Positions 22,801 through 34,800 of a stretch of DNA of 64,000 nt are shown one piece after another. The translations under genes were made by a program, and so were the position numbers. Source of the stretch: Scolanthus callimorphus (lineage: Eukaryota > Cnidaria > Anthozoa > Actiniaria > Edwardsiidae). The notes beneath the pieces are model-generated. The model was not told the origin of the DNA, made no database searches, and saw nothing but the letters and a program-made list of their open reading frames with translations. The DNA lies in assembly GCA_033964015.1 (NCBI GenBank), contig CM066922.1, positions 946,856 through 1,010,855 of the forward strand, written 5' to 3'. Numbering within the stretch: position 1 is the stretch's first letter; each line of letters opens with the position of its first letter.

Positions 22801-25800
22801 ATAGGCCGTGTGAACACTATTGCAAAACGTGCAGAATTGTACCGGTACCGTGTGAACCGTGTGAATAATAACATGTATACTTGTGGCGTGTTCTTGGACT
22901 TTTCGAAAGCCTTTGACACCGTAAATCATAAAATTCTACTAGAAAAACTCGAAGCATACGGGGTCAGGGGAATACCACTAAGGTGGTTTAATAGTTACTT
23001 ATCAAATAGGAAACAATATGTTGAATTGGGTGGGGTCAAGTCTGAGGAGCAACGATGCTGTGCGGTATCCCACAAGGAAGCACACTCGGTCCACTTTTAT
23101 TTCTACTTTATATAAACGATTTGCCTAATTCGTCTGACAAATTGACTTTCAAAATTTTTGCGGATGACAACAATATTTTCGCTTCTTCAGGTGATCCGAG
23201 GGCCTTAGAAGATTTAATTAATATATAACTTGCGAAGGTGAAAAACTGGTGTCATGCAAATAAATTATCTATCAATATGACAAAAACAAATTACATGATA
23301 ATTAAGTCCTCTAGAAAAAGAGAAATCACCCTTAATATCCATCTAGTGGATTATGGTGGCTCTTTACAATTGTTGGAGCGAAAGAAGTGTATTAAATATC
23401 TAGGAATAATGTTAGATGAACATCTTACATGGAAAAATCATATTGCCTTTATTCGCTCTCGAATTTCTAGAAATACAGGAATAATTCCAGCAATTGAAAC
23501 AGATATACTATAACCTTATTTATCCATATATCTCATATGGAATACTTGCATGGGGGAGTACTTATAAAACAAATTTAAACAAACTTCAAGCAAAGCAAAA
23601 TCATATAGTAAGACTAATGTTCTTTGCTTGCACACATGGGAAGAAACTGAAAAAGCAAAACCCCTGTTAAACCTATTAGATATGCTAACAGTAGTTCATG
23701 TTTATCAACTTCATGCCTTGAAATTTGTTCATTCATGGCACAAAGGTATCCTGCCTGAAGTTTTTCACGATACTTTTCAATATGCTAGTAGTGTGCATAA
23801 ATACAACACGATATGCAGCAAATAAAAATCTCTGCAAACCCAGAGTAAGAACAAATATAGGCAATCAATCAATTGCTTTTATGGTGTCTGATATCTGGAA
23901 AGATTTACCATCTCGGATTAAGGATTCTATCATCTTTTGCTTTTCCAAAACTTGCTAAGCATCATCTACTGTTTCTTCAATGACTAAATAGAGAACCATA
24001 AAATTATTTTTCTGCTGTACTAATAACCTGGATAAGCTCTTATATATATATTTTTTTTCTTTCTTTTTTGGGGGGAGGGTTCAGCGTTCTTTTTCATCTG
24101 CTCAAAAAACAAACTTTTAATACTAGGGAGGCTAACTAGATAACTGGTTAGTTTACTTGGTCTCCCTGCTCGCACTTTTTTTTCCACCAAAATATAAACT
24201 CACTCCAAACCTATACTCTGTGTATAACTCCAACTGATAATAGCCTTATGAGTAAATAAAGTTGATTTGATTTGATTTGATTTGATTTGAACAGGCGGTA
24301 CCGTACCAGAATTGTATCGGTCCGGTTTTGAACCGGTCTCGTGTGAACGGGGTCTGAATAAAGACGAGCGCGCGCGCTTATAGCTGGAATCGTCAGAAAC
24401 TGAAGTTTCAGCATAAAATCGCTAACCTGGATGCAAATATCAGCGAGTTGAATGTTCACGATATTGGATTTGGATCACGTGACGCAGTTAGTGCAAGTGG
24501 CCTATTGTGCTGTCAAATTCCCCTTAATTGTGCTGTCAAATTTCTACCCAGGTCGCAACACAGATAGGACTGGCGAACTTTTTAAAGAAGAAACAACCTT
24601 GGTGCCAATTACAAAGGTATGCCACTAAACGAATCTGAAGCCTGCGCCAGAATTGAGGCTGAACAATCTTTGAACATCTTGAGCTGTCACGGGGACTGTT
24701 GAAACAATAGTTAGGGCCGAAAGTTCTTACGAGCTCTTACAGTTGCACTTTGTTCAAAAACGGTTTCCAAAATTCATTCCATAACCCGTGTTTATTTGTC
24801 GTTGGTAAATGTATATTTGGAAGTGTTAAAATATAGAGTGATTCAAGGCTGTAGGTCAGTGAGTTGTACAGGGGTTGTTCTGTTGCTACACGAGTAAGAA
24901 GAATATATTTACGACATGAAATGTCGTCTACAAAGAAGAGCTTTATGGCTGGCTAACACTAGCGACACGACGACTGGGATTTTTGGCAGAAACATATCCA
25001 TGGAAAAGCTGAATTTTCCAAGGCACACGCATGGGAAGTGTTCACCATAATGGAAATTCACCTTTTCTCATCGATGGATGGGTTTCTGCAGAAATTCATC
25101 AAGTAGGGGGGACTCCCTATATTTGAATGCTGGGGGTGACCGTCGTATTTTTTAGGGGTTGAAACACATTTCATCACCTCCACCAAATACAGTAAACAAG
25201 AAACATTATGAAGAGACTTTTATTTACGATATTTACAACCACAAATATACTCAATCCACTGATATTTAGTCTGGTCTGCCTGTGGTTGAAATCGGCGATC
25301 TGGTATTTTTTAGGGTTCGAAAATGAAAAACGGTATGGTAAGAAAAATAGGTATTTTTTAGGGGGTTCTCACGCAAATAAGGTAGTGTATTTGAAAGTCG
25401 AGAGGATACATTTGGTATATATTAAATAAACGGCCAGAATAAAATTTAATCTGTCAAAATTGTTGGTATTTTTTAGGGTATTTTCAGACTGAGTGGTATT
25501 TTTAAGGGTGGAAATTTTTTCTGACCAAGTATTTTTTAGGGTTAAAAATGCGAGTTTCCCGACGGTCACCTCCCCCCCCCCTCCCCCCCTCCCCCCTCCC
25601 CCCCTCGGGCTTTAAACCCGTTAATCTCGGGGCTTAACAAATTTGTCAGTCGTGATTTTCTTTTTTTAAAGACTGAGGTAAAAGAACTATTTCACGTTTT
25701 GTAGCGACTGAGACGCAGTTTCCTATAAAGTTACTTTTTACATGGGGTAAATTGTTGATTACCATATGAACATATATGATGCTACGTCCCTGTTAATTGT

Positions 25801-28800
25801 CAATCAAACAGAGATAATAAATTGAAAAAAGGTATCAAGTGAACAATTTCCACAGATTTTTTAGGGGCGTCAGATATCGAAAGAGTCGTCTGCCATCCCT
25901 AAGGGTGTCTCGCGCTAAAGTGTAGACTAAGGCACTTATGTGTGCTGCACAGTTAATAATTGTGTGATCCGTGAGCCGGCTGGTTTCCACACGAACGTAA
26001 GCGCATATGCAAGCGCAATAATCAGTGCCGCAGGAGCCCATAAGTAGGAGCTTTCATCTTTGGTACTTGGTCCGTGAGGCAGCGTTTTTCCTGACCTATC
26101 TATTTTTAGAACAAATTTGGCGCGAAACGTTGTAGAAATTGTCCAATCAGCGTCCAGTCAGCGTCCAAGTCTTGATATTGTATAAATTATCTCCATCGAT
26201 AAACACGGCGGAAAGAAGCGAAGACTGACTCTGCGAGTCAAAAATTCCTCATGTAAATGTCTATTGAAGTTAAATATATATAATGAAAGGTCGACGAACA
26301 GCTTAAACGATGATTATTTAATACGATATTTCAATCGGCCATTACCGATCTTCTTCAGGTTTTCAAAACCTGAAGAAGATCGGTAATGGCCGATTGAAAT
26401 ATCGTATTAAATAATCATCGTTTAAGCTGTTCGTCGACCTTTCATTATATATATTTTTCTCAGTTCAACTGGTTGACAGTCCGTTTATCAGGATCCAGCT
26501 TGGCAAAATACCTCGTTCGCGGATTTTCATATTTTAGTCTATTGAAGTTCATTACTCAGTTCGGTATCTGTGATAACAATTATAGCAGAAGTTCTAACCT
26601 TAAAATACCCCGAAAAATCGCGTTTTGGCTTCCGCCGTAATCTGGTGTTTCGGCACTGTGCGGACCTCTTGGGGAACCAGCAACAAATTTAAAATGCAAA
26701 TTTGCATCTAAAAATAACTAGGTCAGGAAATGTGCTGCCTCAACTATATAGGTTAGATGAAAGCTCCTACTTATGGGCTCCTGGTGCCGTAGCTAGCGGG
26801 GAGCAGAGGGGGCAGTTGCCCCCCCCCCCCCCCCCCCCCCCCCCAGCGAAGTAAAATGTTAAGTGTCAACATGTGGGAAAAACCTGCTCCCCCACCCCCC
26901 CTCCATCAAAAACAAAGAATGACCAAGGCTTCCCCCCCCCCCCTCCCACTAAAAAATTTCTAGCATTGATAATACACCGAAGATGAGTACAGGAGCAATA
27001 TGCCAAGCATGCGAAGATTGCTCATGAAATAATGACACGTGATATGAAATCAAATCTCTATATAAGTCATCTCAGTTTCGAAGATTAGGATATTACATAT
27101 CCACGATGGTTATAACGTAGCTATTTTCCTCCAGTTGGACAGCTTTCATACGAATTACGCTCATAACGTTTTAACACGTAGCGCAAATGAGCTATAACTT
27201 GGCAGGTGAGCAGCCCAGGGAATGCCAATCAAAAATATGATGACACGGTTTGATTGATTGACAATGTGACGTCATAATCACCGTGGGAACATATCCCAAA
27301 AAATTTTAGTTAGGAAATCGGCTATGCAATCCGTTTCTATTTAATCGTCGCAGTAAATGAACGACTGTATCGAAAACCGGACTGAATTCTGATAAAACCG
27401 AGAGAAGTTATGACTAATTAAAAAAGTTCAAATTTCCCGCTTTGATGGTCAATTTGACCATATATGGTAAAAATTCGGCGATTTAGAGAGGGCGCTGCTT
27501 AAATCTGTTGGAGACATACGTTTCAGATATAGGAATGTCTCAAAATGTGTAGTTACTTTGACTTAGTCATCTGATACTTTAGACGTCATATTACGTCAGT
27601 ATGACGTCTTCTAACATGCAATTTTTACGTCGAAGTGACGTAAACAAGGTATCGAGTTTCATGTCAAAGTCAAAGTAACTACAAATTTTAAAATATTACT
27701 ATAACTGCTGGAAACAACATCATAGGAGTTAACGCATTGACGTTTAAAATCGCCGAAATTTTACCTTATATGGTCAAGGAACCATTGAGATTCCGGCGGG
27801 AGCTTCGAAATCACGATTTCTTAATAACTTTTGATCTATATGTTCGATTTTAATGAAGTTTTCGGTTTTGGAGTCGGCTTAGTGGTTAGAACATTTACCA
27901 ACGCTTAAAATGGTTGATATACAAATTCCTAACGTTGGCGCCATTTTCAACGGCCTGTAGTGACGTCACGTTGTCAGTCATCATCTTCAGATTTCCATCA
28001 ATCGAACCATCTTTCCAGATACTAATACCTTGCCAAATTTGACATAAATCGGATAAATTCCCAGCTCTCTGCATAGCGAGATGGAGGAAAATGATCTCGT
28101 TTAGGCCATCGTGATCAGTCTCTGAATTGTATTACACAAGAATGGCATTCGTAAAAACGCTAGCTCTTTGTCAAGCTCTCCGGTTGCTGGGGATCTTGTA
28201 GTAAGTGCAGGAGTCATCATTGAATGGATGGAAAAAGCAAGCCGAGCGGGAGCGGACGTGGCGTTATTTGGAGAGCTTTTCCTTTCAAATTACGACCTCG
28301 ACAACGTGAGCTCATTATCTGAGACAAAAAATGGCGCAGCTACAAAAGCCATCAGCGAAGCAGCGAAGCGACTCAAGATAGCTGTGGTGTATGGATACTC
28401 GGAGGTCGCCAATTCGCAGTATTATGACTCTCTTATGTTTATTGATGCGGATGGTACACCAATAGCTAACTACCGAAAGGCGCACATTTGGCCTGGAACA
28501 GAGGACCGTCATTACAAAGCGGGCAACAAATCAGTGGTTGTGAACTGGGGCGGGTCAAAGTCGGCTTGGCTATCTGCGTGGACGTGTGCATGTCCGAATT
28601 TATCGCTTCGATGGTGACAGATGGTGGAGCCCAGCTGATTGTTGTAGCCAGTGCGCTTGTCGATGGTCCTCGATACAAGAAGACGCCACTGGTAGTTGAA
28701 CCAACGCGCGCTCTTGAAAATCGCTGTTCCATTGCCTATGTAGACTTGGCCGGAGAGAAGTACAACGGAATGTCCCGCGTATGTGACCCCTTTGGAGAAT

Positions 28801-31800
28801 GCCTTGTGTCAGCTAACACACCTCAAGAGGTGCTACTCGTGTGTAGTATTTCTCTCAAAGATACAGATGTACCGTTCCGCTACCATCCGTTGCGACGGCC
28901 GCATTTGTACGTACGACCATACGAAGATGAGATTCCATGGAAAATAGAACAAGAAAGCGAAGTTGAAACATTTTTCACCAATCGCGCCCACTATTACGAC
29001 CAACAAATGGAAGGAATTTATAATGGCCCTCGAGTTGCTGCGCAAGAGCTTACAAAGTGGGTCAACGAAAAAGGCAAGAAAATTTTGGACGTCGCAGCGG
29101 GAACCGGGCTTATTGGTAAAGCTCTCTTTGACGAGGGGTTCGCTAACATTATAGCGTTGGACAGAAACGAGGAGATGCTTAAACACGCAGCATCCAAGAG
29201 TGTGTACTCCGAGTTGATTTGTAGTTCGACGCAGCATCCAAGAGTGTGTACTCCGAGTTGATTTGTAGTTCGTTTGAGGAGAAGGCCAAAGCACTTGCGG
29301 ATGGCTCGTTCCACGCATGCGTGTGCGTGGGCGCCTTTCTCACCGCTGGATTCCTTGATCCATCCGTCACCACTCGCGAGATGGTTCGACTAACCGAGGT
29401 CGGAGGGATCGTGCTACTTATGGTCAACGGCACCGAGCTAGACGAGCCTAAATGCAAGTCCGTTATGCAAACCCTTGAAGCAGCGTGTTCTGATGCCGTC
29501 GAGAGTGGTTTCTGTGATTGTATAACGAAAACCACCGTTCCCAAGTACTTGGAAGATTGTGTAGGAGTCATGTGGGTCTTAAAGAAGCGACGAAGTTCCT
29601 GTTCATCACAGTGACATCCTCAGAAATCTCAGACAAAATGTGTCCATCGATTGACTTGTCAAAAAAAAAGAATGGAAGGGGGTCACCTTTAACGTCCGAG
29701 GGTTAAGGTTATATTTTGAATTGCAAATCAGGAGGACAAACTAAATTTTCATTTCATGAAATGGGAAAACATTCTAGGCTCAATGAAAGCAAAATCTACA
29801 GTATAGGGTGTGACTAATTCCTTGCTTTTCGAGTGTTTTGTATGCGTGTGAATTGGGGTATGCAGGGTTGGGAAGGGGGTGGATGTGGGGTGTGTTTTTG
29901 TTGAAAGTGGAGTTATCATTTAAATTAATAATAATTCAGTAAATCATTTATGATGTTAATGAACGAAAGGTGGTAAGACAACGAGAACTCGAATAAAAAA
30001 AAAAAGAATTCATATCTCAGAAAGGAAAGGTAGTAAGATAATCAAACGTGGACATATATAAAGGAACATGAATTCCTCATACGCATTGTTGCCCTTTTTT
30101 AGATCAATCAGTATGTTGCTTATGTTGCTGGATCGAAATCTTGATAATTTCAGTCACGCTTGTTTGAAGTATAAATTTCCCGGGGGGGGACTCCCTATAT
30201 TCAAATGCTAGGGGTGACCGTCGTATTTTTTAGGGGTTGAAATCGGCGATTTGGTATTTTTTAGGGTTTCGAAAATAAAAAACGGTATAGTAAGAAAAAT
30301 AGGTATTTTTTAGGGGTTCTCACGCAAATAAGGTAGTGTTTTTGAAAGTCGAGCGGATACATTTGATGTATATTAAATAAACGGCCAGAATAAAATTTAT
30401 CTGTCAAAATTGTTGGTATTTTTTAGGGTATTTTCAGACTGAGGGGTATTTTTTAGGGTGGAAATTTTTTCCGACCAGGTATTTTTTAGGGTCAAAATTC
30501 GAGTTTCCCGACGGTCACCCCTAGCATTTTAACCTTAGAGTCCCCCCCCGGGATAAATTTAGAGATCGCCTTTCAGTTTTCCTAGAAAATGAATGCACTA
30601 TAGTTTCTTATTGTTGTCCATTTCTACCATTCTACATCATTATTGTTATATGGAAAGATTTGTTATATTGTCATATTCATGCTTATAAGCGTGTGTACGT
30701 TACATGTCGTTTTATTCGTCTCTGTTATCTGCTATCTCAGTAGAGAGCCCAGTGTGATTATATGTACGCCACGCGCTACGCTACGACTGATGATTGATTC
30801 CTTGTGCTATCTGTAGTTTGTATCCTTCGCACGCTTTATTATTGTACCCTTTAATTATTGTCCCATTAAGTCAGTTTAAGAATGTACGTCACTTTCCATT
30901 GTTTTTCGGGTGCTCTGATTGGCTAAGAGTCCGCAAAGGCCCTCGGTTGGTGATGGGCCTTTAAATATACAGAAGCACTAGCCTTCGGAACTTTTGGAAA
31001 ATGACGCGCAAGAAGGATAATTATTTTGTGTCGCCAGATTCCTTTAAATTTTTGTAATTTTTTGTCTCTCTCTCCACGCTTTATAACGATTAATTAGTCA
31101 ATTTAGCTTATCTGTTCTTTATCACATCTTTTCCTTTTTTCTCGTCATTGTAAATACTCAGAGCCTGTACCTATATTGATTAAAACATTTGTATTGTATA
31201 TACTAGTTTTGTACTTTTGTGGGCAGTGCTATTTATGTACTTTATTTTCAGCTATCAGGCAATTAATAAACTTGAAACTTGAAGAGAAATTGCAGTCCGT
31301 GAAAAATAAGCTGACCCGAACGAAATTTTGTCTAACCCGATGACATTTTCCTGAAAAAGCTTGAAAACCTGGTGGGAATCTAGACATCGTCTTGACTGTT
31401 AATACAGAGGGGTGTCATGACACGTCTTTTCGGTATGGGCACATAGGTCACATCGTACGACGTCTTTCTATCATTTTGTTTCAGAGCTTCCCTTCCAACG
31501 TCTTGTTCTAGAGTTTGACTCTCCCACTGGTAAATTCAAATACTACGTGGCTCACAACTATGCACAAGTCACGCCCTCTAATGACACGCGACCCACGTAC
31601 TCTATTGCGAAGACAATTGACCAACCGGTAAGAACAAAACTGTACACAGGAGCGGATACAGGGTGGTAAAAACACCCCTAAAACAGACCCGACGAAACCC
31701 GACCCGACGGTAAAATTTAACCCTACCCGGTGAATTTGTAGCCTCCTCGAGACCCGACGGATTTTCTGAATTGACCCGGACGTTTTTTCCCTTCCCCGGT

Positions 31801-34800
31801 GCGAAATTTGAGTGTGTTTTACAAGTTTTACGTTCTATAGAAATAACGTACTTTTAGAAATCGATATAAAAGACGTAATAAGAGAAGCTGATAAATATTA
31901 TATAATATATAAAGGACTGGAAACTCAAACAGCACTCATACAATAAAATAGGGTACATTTTTGGTTTGGGTATACAAAGGCGGTACCTTTCCGGTTTGAG
32001 TAAAAGGGAGTGGTCATTATTTAACGGGGGGTGGGCCGGCATTTTTTTCAAACCCGAGGCCCAAAAATTTAGACCCCCCCTAAAATGCAAGCCCAAAATT
32101 TTGACCCCCCCCCCCCCCTAAAATGCTAGCCCAAAAAATATGACCCCCCCCCCCCCCTCCCCCCCACCCCCCCGCTTCCGTAGTGTTACTGTTATGCCAT
32201 GTGAATAGAGAAATCACAGTTTTTCGAACTCTTAGGATTCTATTTCTTATCCAAGTGCTCTTTGGTGTATCAGTACAGAGTTTGTTAAAAATCTGCACAA
32301 TTTGTTAAAAATCTGATGCGCGCGAAGCGCGCCGTGATTTTGAAAATCAAACTTAACGCGCGGTTAATGAAAATCTCATTTCTGGGACACGAAAATCACG
32401 CTGAAGAAATTGAGTCACGGAAGAAACATAATAGAAAATTTCCAAAATTAAACATAGTCCAGTACGGTGTTTTAGTTTGTAAATGCTACACCAAAGTATC
32501 TTCTTTGCGCGCGAAGCGCGCTGCAAATTTTTGACATATAAGTTTAAAGAATGGGAAAAGTCCAGGAGCAAATGAGAACTTGGTGTTTAACAATTGGGGT
32601 TCCTGACATTTGCTAAACCTTTATTTACTGCTGGCTGATAGTAAATTTACTCAATTAAAAAAAAACCATTTTAATGTTGTAGATGGGGAGCGCGCAGCGC
32701 GAGCCGACCAAAAAAAAAACAGTCTATTAAGGACGTCGGGTTCCCTAAAAAGCAGTCAGGAGTCCGTCCCTAATGACCAGCTTTCACGAATCTCTAGGCC
32801 TGTAATCACGAGTCACGTAAGAGAAATTCGTAAAATCACGGGTCTCGAGGGCATAAGATTTTACGGATCACGGCAATAATTTTCCTGTTTTCACGAACGA
32901 AGCAAATTTGGGGTGAATCATGGAGAAACCCTTCACCACTCTGTCCTACCCTAATAACCACCGCAGTTGTTCTATTTCCAAAGGTAAAAGTTGAATTTCA
33001 AAATAGTTAATAGAGTCTTCTATAAAGATTGCGCGGGTCGGAGCATCTTTAATAATGCTTTGTAAACTTTCATTTTGCTCAAGCCTCAGGCAGTGGCGAG
33101 GGCTGACCAACTGAGTAGTTTGCTTGTATGTTTCCCGATGCGCGCGTAGTTTGCTTGTATGATTTACGAGGTGAATGAAATTCTTATTTCTGGGAGACGA
33201 AAATCACGCTGAAGAAATGGAGTCACTGAAAAAACATCATAGAAATTTTCCAAAATGAATCATGGCCCACTACGATGTTTTAGTTTGTAAGTACTACACC
33301 GAGCATCCGCTTTTTATGCGCGCAAAGCTAAAGTTATTTATTGTTGTAGATGGCGAGCGCGCAGCGCGAGCCGACCAAAAAAAACACTCTGTTTATAAAG
33401 GCATCAGGTACCCTAAAAGCAGCCATCCATGTCACCCTGTCTAACAATCAGCGCCCAAAAAATTTGCCCCCCCCCCCCCCCCCGTTAAATAATGACCACT
33501 CCCTAAGAAGGGATACCTTTTCTGTTTGGGTTTTTTCGGTTTGGGTCTTCAAAGAAGGGTTACCCTTAGCCTCTTCCGCATGGCATCTCTCTCGAAGGAA
33601 GAGGGAGAAAGAGAAGAGAAAGGGATTCGGTCGGGCTGTCCGTCCATTGAACCTTAAACACAGGAAGCCCGACCCCTTCACTATTTCCTTGGAAGCCCAC
33701 CCCGTTGCATTGCTTTAGCCACAGAGAGGTGCCAGCGGAGGAGGCTAGTGTACTCTTTCGATTTGGATTAAAGAAGGGGTACCTTTTCAGCTCCAAGCTT
33801 ATATACTATAAAGAAGGAAGGCTCCAACATGTTACTTTATTACCCGAGCATTGATAACATGGTGTACATCTCTACGTACTGTGCTGTGTCGATCCACGAA
33901 GATCAAAGTAGTAACAACCAAGTTTGGCAATTATACGGTGTCGTATTCTATGTCAATGTTCATTTGCTTTGATTTCAGTTTTCAGTTGGAATGGTAGTAA
34001 CTGGTGATCATTCGGATGTGATGAAATATCTAACTTGCCTCCAAAAAGAAATGGTTGATATGTATGAAATATCACAGGTTTGTTACGAGAGGTCTCCCTG
34101 TTTATAAATAAACAGAGAAGGCGGAACAGTTTTCAAAGTGGGGGGGGGGGGGGGACTCATTAGTAAATTGTATGGCATGGTGGGGGGTCTTTAGTGAAAG
34201 TGTATGAAAACTTGGCGATATGTGCCCCCCCCCCACCTATCCCCCGGCTCTGCCGTCCCTGATCCCCCCCCCCCCCTAGCCCCCGGCTCTGTCGTCCCTG
34301 ATTCCCCCCAGCCCCCGGCTCTGATAAAACGCTGTAGTGTAACATTAGATATGAATTAGATATGTAAGATATGACTAGTAGCAACCCTTGGTTAGGAAAT
34401 GTGGGCGACATAATTGTACAGAAGTAATGTTACAGGGATGTAATCAATGGTCGTGAAGAGGAACGTTTGATTCCTTTACATTGCGCGGCTACGTCCCCAG
34501 TCTACTTTTGTATTTCTTAAAATTCCTTTTCTCTATCCAACGCGTGCGCCAAAACCCGAGGAGGCATATTAGAAGTACGCCGTGTAGAGAGAGTAAATAA
34601 GGGATATACCAGAAAAGATCTCGTTACGTTAGAGCACGGGCCGGGCCGCAAAGTAGGTCTTAGGGTAATTTTGAAATCGCTAGCAAATGGCTGTGATTCG
34701 CTGTGATGATAATGTCAGATGTTTCGAAGCTCCTTTTTCTTAATCAGAGTTGTATAGGCCAATTCTCCTGGTCCTAACGTCGTTGTTATGCGACGTTCAG

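Noticed and set aside
25106..25606. Interstitial telomere, from repeated TTAGGG
   Set aside because: The motif is dispersed within unrelated sequence at irregular spacing and is not in tandem.
28833..29571. Reverse-strand open frames of 98-161 codons
   Set aside because: They are antisense shadows of the nitrilase-methyltransferase gene.
28142..29614. Bacterial contamination as source of the nitrilase fusion
   Set aside because: It lies inside an intron of an array whose exons run on both sides, with host-type repeats close on each flank, so it belongs to the host contig; an ancient transfer remains possible.
33350..33718. 122-codon forward open frame with a poly-proline run
   Set aside because: It crosses the C tract and right end of the 32005-33504 element and has no domain.
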